Assembly: GCF_900111135.1 (NCBI RefSeq)
Contig: NZ_FOGF01000001.1
Coordinates: forward strand, 52,202 to 116,201
Direction: 5' to 3'
From: Granulicatella balaenopterae
GTDB lineage: Bacteria; Bacillota; Bacilli; Lactobacillales; Aerococcaceae
Length of the DNA stretch: 64,000 nucleotides
Positions 1 through 8,150 of this stretch are shown here, piece by piece. The position numbers and the translations under genes are program-made. The notes beneath the pieces were generated by a model. That model made no database searches. It was not told the origin of the DNA and was given only the letters and a program-made list of their open reading frames with translations. Every line of letters starts with the position of its first letter. Position 1 is the stretch's first letter.

Positions 1-1
1 A

Positions 2-841
2 GCTACAGGTGCCATTATTTGTCAAGAAGATACACATTACGTATTATTACCAGGCCCTCCAAGTGAATTAATGAATATGTTTCAAAAGGGGGTTGTGCCA
101 TATTTAAAGAATGTCAGTCAATCAAATCTTGTCTTTAGTTCACGATTTTTGCGTTTCTTTGGTATTGGAGAATCGCAGTTGGTCACAGATTTAAAAGAAT
201 TCATTGATACGCAAGAAAATCCAACAATCGCACCTTATGCTGGGAGTTATGAAGTAGTCCTTCGTTTAACAGCAAATGGAGAATCAGAAGCAGAATGCAT
301 TGAAAGGTTAGATCAATTAGAAGATAAGATCCAAGCAATTAGTGGTTCGTATTTTTATGGATATGGAAGAGATAACTCACTAGCAAAAGTAGCAACGGAA
401 AGCTTATTGGCAAGTGGTCAGACAATTGCAGTTGCAGAAAGTTTAACAGCTGGATTATTTCAAGCGACATTAGGTGATCAAGCAGGGATTTCTGCAAGCT
501 TTTTAGGTGGTATGGTTACTTATAGCACAGAAAGTAAAGTCGAACAATTAGGAGTCAGCCAAGAACTGGTTGAAGAATTCGGTGTTGTTAGTCAAGAAGT
601 TGCGCTTGAGATGGCTGAAAAAGTTCGTCAAAAGTTTACTAGTGATATCGGAATGGGCTTTACTGGCGTGGCAGGACCTTCTATGCAAGAAGATAAACCA
701 GTTGGCACAGTCTTTGTAGCTATTGCCAGTGCAAGTGAGAGTCATTGTTTAGCATTGCATCTACCTCATGGGCGTACAGGGAATCGTGAATTAGCTGTCC
801 AATATGGCTTAGATTTATTAAGAAGAACATTAGAAAAATAA
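2..841 (+). CDS. cinA: CinA family protein, 3' part (5' end outside window)
   Basis: The reading frame is open from the window edge, so the gene starts upstream. The first visible residues contain LPGPPSEL, the end of the molybdopterin-binding-like N-terminal domain. The last ~160 residues form the CinA C-terminal domain (AVAESLTAG, VTYS, GVVSQEVA, GFTGVAGP, PVGTVFVA), which in this family hydrolyses nicotinamide mononucleotide in NAD recycling. CinA often lies directly upstream of recA in Firmicutes and is linked there to competence and DNA damage. Family assignment is firm; the exact role here (NMN deamidase or competence-associated) is from family knowledge. Confidence 0.93.
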   Translation, partial: ATGAIICQEDTHYVLLPGPPSELMNMFQKGVVPYLKNVSQSNLVFSSRFLRFFGIGESQLVTDLKEFIDTQENPTIAPYAGSYEVVLRLTANGESEAECIERLDQLEDKIQAISGSYFYGYGRDNSLAKVATESLLASGQTIAVAESLTAGLFQATLGDQAGISASFLGGMVTYSTESKVEQLGVSQELVEEFGVVSQEVALEMAEKVRQKFTSDIGMGFTGVAGPSMQEDKPVGTVFVAIASASESHCLALHLPHGRTGNRELAVQYGLDLLRRTLEK

Positions 842-847
842 AAAAAC

Positions 848-861
848 CGAACAAGTATTCG
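848..861. promoter_or_regulatory. LexA (SOS) box upstream of recA
   Basis: CGAACAAGTATTCG matches the Gram-positive LexA operator CGAAC-N4-GTTCG with one mismatch. It lies 8 bp upstream of the recA -35 hexamer. The same left half and spacer (CGAACAAGTATTC) recur in front of lexA in this window, which supports a real operator. Confidence 0.85.
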
Positions 862-869
862 CTTTTTAC

Positions 870-898
870 TTGCACTTTACTAAAAAAGTGTGTAGTAT
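870..898 (+). promoter_or_regulatory. recA promoter
   Basis: TTGCAC at 870-875 and TAGTAT at 893-898, separated by 17 bp: a sigma-A type promoter between the LexA box and the recA ribosome-binding site (GGAGG near 932). Confidence 0.7.
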
Positions 899-946
899 AC
901 ATAAGTGAAGAAAGATTCTAAGTGAATAGAATATGGAGGAATAAGA

Positions 947-1990
947 ATGGTAGCAAATGATCATCGCGAAAAAGCATTGCAAGATGCATTAAAAAAAATT
1001 GAGCGTGACTATGGTAAAGGAGCAGTAATGAAGCTTGGTGAAAAGGTGGATACCCGAATTAAAACAATTCCCTCAGGCTCATTAGCTTTAGACGTTGCTT
1101 TAGGAGTAGGCGGATTTCCTAGAGGACGTATTATTGAAGTTTATGGACCAGAATCATCAGGTAAGACAACAGTGGCATTACACGCTATTGCTGAAGTACA
1201 AAAAGCTGGTGGTGTAGCAGCTTTTATCGATGCTGAACATGCGCTAGATCCAGAATATGCGACTGCATTAGGCGTTAATATTGATGAATTATTATTATCT
1301 CAACCAGATACAGGTGAACAAGGCTTAGGGATTGCGGATGCTTTAGTATCTTCAGGAGCAATTGATATTGTTGTTGTCGATTCAGTTGCCGCTTTAGTGC
1401 CACGTGCTGAGATTGATGGTGATATGGGGGATGCCCACGTTGGGTTACAGGCTCGTTTAATGTCTCAAGCTCTACGTAAATTGTCAGGCTCAATCAATAA
1501 GACGAAGACAATTACAATCTTTATTAACCAAATCCGTGAAAAAGTTGGAGTAATGTTTGGTAATCCTGAAACAACACCTGGTGGGCGTGCCTTAAAATTC
1601 TATTCAACAGTTCGTTTAGAAGTGCGTCGTGCTGAACAAATTAAAAATGGTACGGAAATTATTGGTAATAGAACTAAGATTAAAGTTGTTAAGAATAAAG
1701 TAGCTCCACCATTCCGTATTGCAGAAGTGGATATTATGTATGGTGAAGGAATCTCACAAGTCGGTGAATTAATCGATATGGCTAGTGAATTAGATATTAT
1801 TAAGAAAAGTGGTTCATGGTATTCATATGGGGAAGATCGCATTGGTCAAGGACGTGAGAATGCTAAGAATTACTTAAAAGAACATCCAGAAATGCGTGAA
1901 GAAGTCGAAAAACGTGTTCGTCAACACTATAATATGGGTGAAGAAGTTGAAGGCGAAGAACAAGCCGAACAAGTAGAATCAGCTGAATAA
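947..1990 (+). CDS. recA: RecA recombinase
   Basis: ATP-dependent DNA strand-exchange protein; coprotease for LexA self-cleavage. The 347-residue length is normal. It shows the Walker A motif GPESSGKTT (about residue 66), the [13 protein letters not shown] segment, [11 protein letters not shown], and the loop region [26 protein letters not shown]. The C-terminus is acidic ([16 protein letters not shown]), as usual in Firmicutes. GGAGGAATAAG precedes the ATG. It has its own LexA-boxed promoter and terminator, so it can be transcribed independently of cinA. Confidence 0.99.
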   Translation: MVANDHREKALQDALKKIERDYGKGAVMKLGEKVDTRIKTIPSGSLALDVALGVGGFPRGRIIEVYGPESSGKTTVALHAIAEVQKAGGVAAFIDAEHALDPEYATALGVNIDELLLSQPDTGEQGLGIADALVSSGAIDIVVVDSVAALVPRAEIDGDMGDAHVGLQARLMSQALRKLSGSINKTKTITIFINQIREKVGVMFGNPETTPGGRALKFYSTVRLEVRRAEQIKNGTEIIGNRTKIKVVKNKVAPPFRIAEVDIMYGEGISQVGELIDMASELDIIKKSGSWYSYGEDRIGQGRENAKNYLKEHPEMREEVEKRVRQHYNMGEEVEGEEQAEQVESAE

Positions 1991-2002
1991 TCCATTAATA
2001 AA

Positions 2003-2038
2003 GGCTCGCTAATCTATTGTATTAGCAAGTCTTTTTTA
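2003..2038 (+). terminator. recA intrinsic terminator
   Basis: Stem GGCTCGCTAAT / ATTAGCAAGTC with a short loop, followed by a T tract just after the recA stop codon. Confidence 0.8.
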
Positions 2039-2070
2039 TTATGATAGAGCTAAAAAGTGGAGGTGTTTTT

Positions 2071-2814
2071 ATGGCGAATATCATCATTAAAAATCAGCAT
2101 TATCCGATTAAAGCTATTTTATTTGATAAGGATGGTACGATAACGGAATTAGGTGATTTTTGGACAGAACCAACGATTGGTTTTATGAACCGAATAGTAA
2201 ATGATTTTCCCAATAAAACTTATCATTCAAAAGAAAAAGAAGAGATATTTTTACATGCGGGGATAAAAGGGGATGAATTACTGCCTGATAGTTTGGCGAC
2301 GGCTGGTAGTATGAAGGATTTTGCTAATTTTTTAGCAGATTACTCTATAATGGATGGCAAAGAGCTCTATCAGGAAGCCTTAGCTTATTTTTGTAAGTAT
2401 ATTGAACAATACCCTGAAAGAATTAAGCCGCTTGGTGATTTAGCGTATTTATTTGAGAGATTAAAGACGGCAAATCTTTTAATTGGTTTAGTTACAAATG
2501 ATAGCTTACAGACGACTCATTTAATATTAGAGAAGCTAGAGATTAAAGACTTTTTTAGTTTTGTGGCAACGCCGAATGAGTTTCCTGAAAAGCCTTCACG
2601 AGTGTCTTTAGATGCTTTTTGTGAACAATTCCAATGTAAACCCGAAGAAGTCGTCTATGTCGGAGATTCATTAGGTGATATGGCATATGGTCAACACACT
2701 TTAGCATCAATTGCGGTTATGAATCATCCATCAAGTCAAGCGGCTTTAATCGCATCTAGTCAGGTACAAATTGGGTCAGTGATGGATTTATTATCATTAA
2801 TAGAATGCGATTAA
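2071..2814 (+). CDS. HAD-superfamily phosphatase (phosphoglycolate phosphatase-like)
   Basis: A 247-residue haloacid dehalogenase-type hydrolase with motif I LFDKDGT (nucleophile and acid/base Asp), motif II LVTND, the motif III region around EKPS, and motif IV VYVGDSLGDM. A helical cap sits between motifs I and II, the pattern of phosphoglycolate/sugar-phosphate phosphatases. The frame is open from 2041, but the ATG at 2071 is chosen because GGAGG at 2059-2063 is well spaced from it. The substrate cannot be told from the sequence. Confidence 0.85.
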   Translation: MANIIIKNQHYPIKAILFDKDGTITELGDFWTEPTIGFMNRIVNDFPNKTYHSKEKEEIFLHAGIKGDELLPDSLATAGSMKDFANFLADYSIMDGKELYQEALAYFCKYIEQYPERIKPLGDLAYLFERLKTANLLIGLVTNDSLQTTHLILEKLEIKDFFSFVATPNEFPEKPSRVSLDAFCEQFQCKPEEVVYVGDSLGDMAYGQHTLASIAVMNHPSSQAALIASSQVQIGSVMDLLSLIECD

Positions 2815-2828
2815 TTATGAAAGTGTCC

Positions 2829-2857
2829 TATACAAAAGTGCCTAATATTGCTATAAT
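2829..2857 (+). promoter_or_regulatory. Promoter of the amidase gene
   Basis: TATACA at 2829-2834 and TATAAT at 2852-2857 with a 17-bp spacer, 33 bp before the next start codon. The -35 is imperfect. Confidence 0.5.
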
Positions 2858-2890
2858 CAAATAAATATAGTATTAATTAGGGGTGCCAAG

Positions 2891-4438
2891 ATGGATATAG
2901 TAATACAATTTTTTAAAAAGAAAAATGTCCAACGCTTTATTATATTCTGTATGATATCAATTGCAATTATTTTTATAGCAAAGCCTTTAATCGGTGAAAT
3001 AGCAGATGGATTAAAGGATGTAACGATTATGAATGAGACGGAATTGTATACAAAATATGATGGAGAAGGGAATAATGAAAAGACACTGAAAATGATTTCT
3101 AAAGGAAGTAAAGTCAAGATATTAGAGACGCGTGGTGATTGGTTAAAGATTAAGGATGAAGAAGGTATTGAAGGTTGGATTTCTAAGGCTAGTTTAGATA
3201 AAAAAGCTGAGGAAAAGACCACAGTGAATAATCCTACCTATCAAGTAGTGACAATTGAACAAGAACAAGGAATTGTCTATACACAAGCATCAGTTCAATC
3301 AATGCGTATGGGTGAAGTAGCTCGGTATGCGCATTTGTTATTGTTACATGATTTTGGTGATGGTTGGGCGCAAGTTCAATATAATGGCCAGGTTGGTTGG
3401 GTAGAGACAAAAGACAATGCCATTAATAAAATTGCGACTACAATCGATAGTCCGGAAGCTGTTATTTATGATAAGCCAAATACTAGTGCCAATGTTATTG
3501 TAACGCCAGGCCCAGGAGTAGCTTTACAAGTATTAGAAGAATATCCTAAGTTTATAAAAGTAAAATATCAACAGTACACAGGATATATCGAAGGGAATAA
3601 AGTAACAGATGCAATTGGTGTCTTGAGAGATTTATTGCGCGATCAGACACATGCAGAACAAGTCCCAACAAATAAAAAAATATTAGTGACCAAATTAAAT
3701 GAAACCCCAATTGTTGCTGAACCTAACGGAGAAGGCCAAGTGCTAACAACCATTAGTGCTGGAACACAATTGGATTATGAGGATCGTGATGGTGACTACT
3801 ACAAAATCACGCTAACTTCTGGACAAGTAGGCTATATTCCTTATTGGTTAGTGATTACTAATTTTGCGCCAATTGAAAGCGATGCTACTATCCCAACATC
3901 ATTAGCAGAAGCAACAATTGTTTTGGATCCAGGACATGGTGGAGTTGATCCGGGGGCGGTCGTTGATTTTAGTCCGGTACATGAAGCGGACTTAACATTA
4001 CCAACAGCTCAAGCGGTGAAAGCAGCTCTTGAACAAAAAGGAGCGCAAGTGATTTTAACTCGTGAAGATGATTCATCGGTTGGTTTAGTTGAGCGTGCAG
4101 AGATTAGTAATAAGAATAATGCCGATATATTCTTGAGTTTGCATTATGATTCTACCGTAGTTGATACTGTTTCGGGTACTACTGTTTATTATTATAGTGC
4201 TAATGATCAATCTCTAGCAGAAACGGTTGCGCGTTATTTAAAAGCAAAATTACCACTTCCAAATAATGGCGCATATTTCGAAAATTATGCCGTAACCCGT
4301 GAGAATAATCAACCTGCTTTATTAATTGAATTAGGCTATTTAAATAATCATTCTGATAATGCTGTTGTTAATTCAAAAGATTATCAAGAATTAGTAGCAG
4401 ATGCCATTGTAGCGGCTTTAGAAGAATATTTCCAATAA
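2891..4438 (+). CDS. N-acetylmuramoyl-L-alanine amidase with SH3b domains
   Basis: Cell-wall hydrolase predicted to cut the amide bond between MurNAc and L-Ala. The N-terminus is a signal anchor or signal peptide (FIIFCMISIAIIFIAKPLI, residues ~16-36). Several SH3b-like wall-binding repeats follow (WLKIKDEEGIEGWIS, WAQVQYNGQVGWVET, and two more to ~residue 335). The C-terminal ~175 residues are an amidase_3 domain with zinc-site segments VLDPGHGGVDPGA, HEADL, LSLHYDS and the catalytic-Glu segment LIELGYLNNHSDN. It is a monocistronic gene with its own promoter and terminator. Substrate is inferred from the family. Confidence 0.93.
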   Translation: MDIVIQFFKKKNVQRFIIFCMISIAIIFIAKPLIGEIADGLKDVTIMNETELYTKYDGEGNNEKTLKMISKGSKVKILETRGDWLKIKDEEGIEGWISKASLDKKAEEKTTVNNPTYQVVTIEQEQGIVYTQASVQSMRMGEVARYAHLLLLHDFGDGWAQVQYNGQVGWVETKDNAINKIATTIDSPEAVIYDKPNTSANVIVTPGPGVALQVLEEYPKFIKVKYQQYTGYIEGNKVTDAIGVLRDLLRDQTHAEQVPTNKKILVTKLNETPIVAEPNGEGQVLTTISAGTQLDYEDRDGDYYKITLTSGQVGYIPYWLVITNFAPIESDATIPTSLAEATIVLDPGHGGVDPGAVVDFSPVHEADLTLPTAQAVKAALEQKGAQVILTREDDSSVGLVERAEISNKNNADIFLSLHYDSTVVDTVSGTTVYYYSANDQSLAETVARYLKAKLPLPNNGAYFENYAVTRENNQPALLIELGYLNNHSDNAVVNSKDYQELVADAIVAALEEYFQ

Positions 4439-4451
4439 AGTTAAATAATAG

Positions 4452-4490
4452 AGTCTTATCGCTTAAACAGGTGATAGGGCTTTATTTTTT
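4452..4490 (+). terminator. Terminator after the amidase gene
   Basis: AGTCTTATCGC pairs with GTGATAGGGCT (two G-U pairs), then TTTATTTTTT. Confidence 0.7.
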
Positions 4491-4515
4491 GGATAATGAC
4501 TAACAATCAGAAGAC

Positions 4516-4544
4516 TTGAAGACTAGCTAAAAGTAACGTAAAAT
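4516..4544 (+). promoter_or_regulatory. nfo-zur promoter
   Basis: TTGAAG, 17 bp, TAAAAT, ending 30 bp before the nfo start codon. Confidence 0.55.
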
Positions 4545-4574
4545 AGAATAGTATAGAAACTTAGGGGGAATAAG

Positions 4575-5465
4575 ATGTTAATTGGATCACATGTATCAAT
4601 GAAAGGCAAGGAAATGCTTTTAGGCTCAGCAAAAGAAGCCAATAGTTATCAAGCTAATGTGTTAATGGTTTACACAGGTGCACCACAAAATACTAAAAGA
4701 AAACCAATCGAAGAGATGAATATTCAAGCAGGACAAAATTATATGGAAGAACATGGCTTAGAAGAAGTCGTTGTTCATGCGCCATACATTATTAATTTAG
4801 GCAATACGATTAAGCCAGGCTACTTGGATTTTGCGATTGATTTTTTACGAGAAGAGATTAAGCGTGCTGAAGCAGTTGGAGCTAAGCAACTAGTCTTACA
4901 TCCAGGAGCACATGTTAAAGCTGGGACAGAAGCCGGTTTAGCGCAAATTATTAAAGGATTGAATGAAGTGATTGATCGTGAACAAAAGCTTTCTATTGCT
5001 TTAGAGACTATGGCTGGTAAAGGAACTGAATTAGGTCGTACTTTCGAAGAATTAGCAACGATTATTGATGGGGTTCACTATAATGAAAAGTTATCAATCA
5101 CATTCGATACTTGCCATGTGCATGATGCAGGTTATAATATCAAAGAAGATTTATCAGGAGTACTAACAAAATTCGATAAGATTATCGGTTTGGATCGTTT
5201 ACAAGTATTGCATGTCAATGATTCTAAAAATATTTGTGGAGCTAAAAAAGACCGCCATGCTAACTTTGGCTTTGGTGAAATTGGTTTTGAAGCGTTAATG
5301 CAAGTGGTTAATGAACCGATATTTAAAGATATTCCAAAAATCTTAGAAACACCTTGGGTAGGAGAAGATAAAAAGAATCAAGTAGCTCCATACCAACGTG
5401 AAATTGACATGATTAGAAAAAATCAATTTGATCCAATGATGCTAGAAAAACTAATGGCTCAATAA
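4575..5465 (+). CDS. nfo: Endonuclease IV (AP endonuclease)
   Basis: Zinc-dependent base-excision-repair endonuclease that cuts the backbone 5' to abasic sites. Its 296 residues match the family. Metal-site and signature segments visible: [84 protein letters not shown](A)ATAAG precedes the ATG. It is followed 21 bp later by a Fur-type regulator gene; nfo next to zur is also seen in staphylococci, which supports naming the neighbour Zur. Confidence 0.97.
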   Translation: MLIGSHVSMKGKEMLLGSAKEANSYQANVLMVYTGAPQNTKRKPIEEMNIQAGQNYMEEHGLEEVVVHAPYIINLGNTIKPGYLDFAIDFLREEIKRAEAVGAKQLVLHPGAHVKAGTEAGLAQIIKGLNEVIDREQKLSIALETMAGKGTELGRTFEELATIIDGVHYNEKLSITFDTCHVHDAGYNIKEDLSGVLTKFDKIIGLDRLQVLHVNDSKNICGAKKDRHANFGFGEIGFEALMQVVNEPIFKDIPKILETPWVGEDKKNQVAPYQREIDMIRKNQFDPMMLEKLMAQ

Positions 5466-5486
5466 TGTTAAAGGGGAGATGATTAG

Positions 5487-6002
5487 ATGGTAGAACATTC
5501 TAAATTATGCCGTTGCTCATGTGATACACATCGTCATAATGAACAACACGGACATAAACATTCAAAAGACTGTCAAGTAACAACTGCAATTGAAGTCTTA
5601 AAAAAAGCTGGATTAAAATATACAAAAAAACGTGAAAAAATGATTGAAGTATTTATTAATGAAAATCGCTATCTATCAGCTCGTCAAGTCCAAGAAATAC
5701 TAACAAAAGAGTATCCAAGTTTAAGTTATGATACAATCTACCGTAATTTATATACATATGTTTCATTGAACATTTTAGAAGAAACAGAATTAAACGGTGA
5801 AAAGCTATTCCGCTTCCGCTGTCAAACACATTCGCATCACCATCACTTTATTTGTGAAAGATGCGGACGAACAAAGGAAATCCCGATTTGCCCAATGGAT
5901 TATTTTGAAGACCAGTTGAAAGATTGCCAAATTACTAGCCATAGATTTGAAATTTTTGGTATCTGTGATTATTGTTTAGCGCATGATTCAGAAAGCTTGT
6001 GA
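5487..6002 (+). CDS. zur: Fur-family metalloregulator, probably Zur
   Basis: A 171-residue Fur-family repressor. A His/Cys-rich N-terminal extension (HSKLCRCSCDTHRHNEQHGHKHSKDC) precedes the winged helix (TKKREKMIEVFI, SARQVQEIL, SLSYDTIYRNLYTYV). The dimerisation domain has the metal-site HSHHHHFICERCG, a second pair of cysteines (ICPMD) and a C-terminal ICDYC structural zinc site. Two observations favour Zur over Fur or PerR: the nfo neighbour, and a B. subtilis-like Zur box in front of the zinc lipoprotein gene at 34.3 kb. The His-rich extension is unusual and may bind zinc itself. Zn specificity is an inference. Confidence 0.85.
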   Translation: MVEHSKLCRCSCDTHRHNEQHGHKHSKDCQVTTAIEVLKKAGLKYTKKREKMIEVFINENRYLSARQVQEILTKEYPSLSYDTIYRNLYTYVSLNILEETELNGEKLFRFRCQTHSHHHHFICERCGRTKEIPICPMDYFEDQLKDCQITSHRFEIFGICDYCLAHDSESL

Positions 6003-6031
6003 AAATAATAAGAATTTATTTTCAAAAAAGA

Positions 6032-6060
6032 TTGACTTAATTTCAAACATTGCTTATAAT
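6032..6060 (+). promoter_or_regulatory. rpsU promoter
   Basis: TTGACT and a perfect TATAAT with a 17-bp spacer. An ~80-nt leader with a small CATTTTAAAAATG hairpin separates it from rpsU. Confidence 0.8.
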
Positions 6061-6146
6061 AAACAAAGGACAAATTCTATTGAATACATTTTAAAAATGT
6101 GAGGATAGAAACAGTTACTTTTTAGTTCGGAGGGAGGGAAAAGAAT

Positions 6147-6320
6147 ATGTCAAAAACAGTTGTTCGCAAAAACGAATCACTTGATGATGCTCTTCGTCGC
6201 TTCAAACGTACTGTTTCTAAAACAGGTACTTTACAAGAGGCTCGCAAACGTGAGTTTTACGAAAAACCAAGCGTGAGACGTAAGAAAAAATCTGAGGCAG
6301 CACGTAAACGTAAATTCTAA
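6147..6320 (+). CDS. rpsU: 30S ribosomal protein S21
   Basis: A 57-residue basic protein beginning [21 protein letters not shown] and ending in Lys/Arg-rich EAARKRKF, the diagnostic S21 sequence. It binds the 30S platform. The start follows a strong GGAGGGAGGG ribosome-binding site at about 6129-6138. It precedes yqeY as in most Firmicutes, but a terminator and a second promoter lie between them. Confidence 0.98.
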   Translation: MSKTVVRKNESLDDALRRFKRTVSKTGTLQEARKREFYEKPSVRRKKKSEAARKRKF

Positions 6321-6350
6321 TCTAATAAAATTAGATCATTACAAATTTTT

Positions 6351-6380
6351 AGCTGGAATTTCATTATTCCGGCTTTTTTT
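6351..6380 (+). terminator. rpsU terminator
   Basis: AGCTGGAAT pairs with ATTCCGGCT across a TTCATT-type loop, then TTTTTTT. Confidence 0.85.
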
Positions 6381-6399
6381 GTGCGCATTTTTTGAAAGA

Positions 6400-6572
6400 A
6401 TACCAAGAAAACCTCATAAGCTTTAGCTTTGTGTATGGCACCTCATGCAAGAACGATTTGTCGAGAATAATTCCTAAAACTAGATAAACTAATTATCCCC
6501 CGCAAAAGATTAGCTTCTCTAAAGTTTTCGTAAATACCAATGGTCGACTCTGATTGAGTGGGCTATTTTTTT
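6400..6572 (+). ncRNA. Possible structured small RNA between rpsU and yqeY
   Basis: The 314-bp gap after rpsU (6381-6694) has no open reading frame but holds several complementary segments. ACCA and GAAAAC near 6402-6413 face GTTTTC and TGGT near 6524-6544. CTTTAG faces CTAAAG. GAATAATT and AATTATCC form an inner stem. The stretch ends with a GC-containing hairpin and TTTTTTT at about 6566-6572. This could be a stand-alone RNA or only a leader or terminator. No known RNA family was recognised and no clear promoter was seen for it. Confidence 0.25.
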
Positions 6573-6582
6573 GTGATATAAT
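6554..6582 (+). promoter_or_regulatory. yqeY promoter
   Basis: TTGAGT, 17 bp, perfect TATAAT. It overlaps the upstream T tract and lies 112 bp before the yqeY start. A weak AGTGT...ACACT-type dyad spans the leader. Confidence 0.65.
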
Positions 6583-6694
6583 ATCCTAATAAACAGTGTT
6601 GTCTAAAATGATTCTAGCTTGTTTGCGAATAAAGGCAATAATGATTTTTGACACTAATAAGATAAAAGATACAACATATCAAGGAGGAAGTAAA

Positions 6695-7138
6695 ATGAGT
6701 TTAAAAGAAGTATTAAATAATGATATTAAAACAGCTATGAAGGCAAGAGATAAAGCGACATTAGATGTTTTAAGAATGATTAAAAGTGCAGTACAAAAGG
6801 AAGAATTAACGAAAAAGGCTGAATTAACTGCAGAGGAAGAATTAACTATCTTATCACGTGAAGCAAAACAACGTCGCGACTCTCTAGCAGAATTCATTAA
6901 AGCAGAACGTGAAGATTTAATCGAAAAAACAAAAGTAGAAATCAGTATTGTTGAAAAATATTTACCAAAACAATTATCAGCAGAAGAAGTACAAGAAATT
7001 ATTCGTGAAACTGCCAAAGATATTGAAGCAGATTCAATGAAAGCATTCGGTAAATTAATGGGTGCTGTAATGCCTAAATTAAAAGGTAAAGCAGATGGTA
7101 ATGTTATTAAAGAAGAAGTTAAAAAATTCTTATCATAA
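6695..7138 (+). CDS. yqeY: YqeY / GatB-YqeY domain protein
   Basis: A 147-residue helical protein of the YqeY family, related to the C-terminal tRNA-binding domain of GatB. Characteristic segments: LDVLRMIKSAVQKEE, LSREAKQRRDSLAEF, EISIVEKYLPKQLS and FGKLMGAVMPKLKGKADG. Its role is not well defined; a tRNA-related function is only inferred from the domain. The frame is open from 6596, but the AAGGAGGAAG ribosome-binding site at 6681-6690 selects the ATG at 6695. Confidence 0.93.
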   Translation: MSLKEVLNNDIKTAMKARDKATLDVLRMIKSAVQKEELTKKAELTAEEELTILSREAKQRRDSLAEFIKAEREDLIEKTKVEISIVEKYLPKQLSAEEVQEIIRETAKDIEADSMKAFGKLMGAVMPKLKGKADGNVIKEEVKKFLS

Positions 7139-7166
7139 AATTTAGTAAGTCTAAGGGGGATGGGAT

Positions 7167-8135
7167 TTGGATAAAGAGTTAGTAGAAGACCTTGTGATGA
7201 TTGTTGACTCAACTATTCTATCGGCTTTATTTGGGGCACACGATCAACATATCCAATTAATAGAAGATTCTTTTCAAGTGGAGATTGCTGTAAGAGGAGA
7301 AAAAGTTACTATTAAAGGGGATCAAGAGGTAGTACAACAAGTCCGTTTATTATTAGAAGAATTACAAAATTTATTATTAAAAGGAACGCCAATTACACAA
7401 ACTGATATTGCGAGTGCTATTAAGATGTGTAAAAAAGGTACGCTAGATTATTTTGTGAATTTATATAACGAAGAGATAGGGCGTACATATGCAGGGAAGC
7501 CAATTCGTGCTAAAACTTATGGCCAACAGCAATATATTCACGCAATTAAAAAGACGGATGTGATTTTTGGTGTGGGGCCTGCTGGTACAGGTAAGACTTA
7601 TTTAGCGGTTGTCATGGCTGTTAATGCTTTAAAAAAAGGTGATGTTAAAAAGATTATTTTAACTAGGCCGGCTGTTGAAGCAGGGGAGAGTCTTGGATTT
7701 TTACCAGGAGATTTAAAAGAAAAAGTCGATCCTTATTTACGTCCGATTTATGATGCTTTGTATAATATATATGGTGTGGAGCATACAAATCGTCTCTTAG
7801 AACGTGGCGTGATTGAGATTGCACCATTAGCATATATGCGTGGTCGTACTTTAGAAGATGCTTTTATTATTTTAGATGAAGCACAGAATACGACTAAAGC
7901 GCAAATGAAAATGTTTTTAACTCGTTTAGGATTTGGCTCAAAAATGATTGTGAATGGTGATAAAACACAAGTCGATTTACCAAAAGGCACAACTGGCAGT
8001 GGGCTTGTCGACGCTTGTCAAAAATTAAAAGGAATCAATGGCATAGCTTTCGTTGAATTTGATGAAATGGATGTTGTAAGGCATCCGATTGTCTCAAGTA
8101 TTATCAATGCTTATAAAGAAGATGATGAACATTAA
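7167..8135 (+). CDS. phoH: PhoH-like ATPase
   Basis: A 322-residue protein with an N-terminal KH-like region (~1-105) and a PhoH ATPase domain. Walker A is GPAGTGKTY (about residue 138), Walker B is ILDEAQN, and sensor segments ILTRPAVEAGE and GDKTQVDLP are present. PhoH proteins are linked to RNA metabolism alongside YbeY. A TTG start at 7167 is chosen because AAGGGGG at 7153-7159 is correctly spaced; the next ATG lies 31 bp downstream without such a site. It heads the phoH-pgpH-ybeY-dgkA-era-recO run. Confidence 0.93.
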   Translation: MDKELVEDLVMIVDSTILSALFGAHDQHIQLIEDSFQVEIAVRGEKVTIKGDQEVVQQVRLLLEELQNLLLKGTPITQTDIASAIKMCKKGTLDYFVNLYNEEIGRTYAGKPIRAKTYGQQQYIHAIKKTDVIFGVGPAGTGKTYLAVVMAVNALKKGDVKKIILTRPAVEAGESLGFLPGDLKEKVDPYLRPIYDALYNIYGVEHTNRLLERGVIEIAPLAYMRGRTLEDAFIILDEAQNTTKAQMKMFLTRLGFGSKMIVNGDKTQVDLPKGTTGSGLVDACQKLKGINGIAFVEFDEMDVVRHPIVSSIINAYKEDDEH

Positions 8136-8150
8136 GAAAGCGAGGATGTT

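Noticed and set aside
6679..7212. 177-codon minus-strand frame opposite yqeY
   Set aside because: Fully explained as a shadow of yqeY, which is a conserved family.
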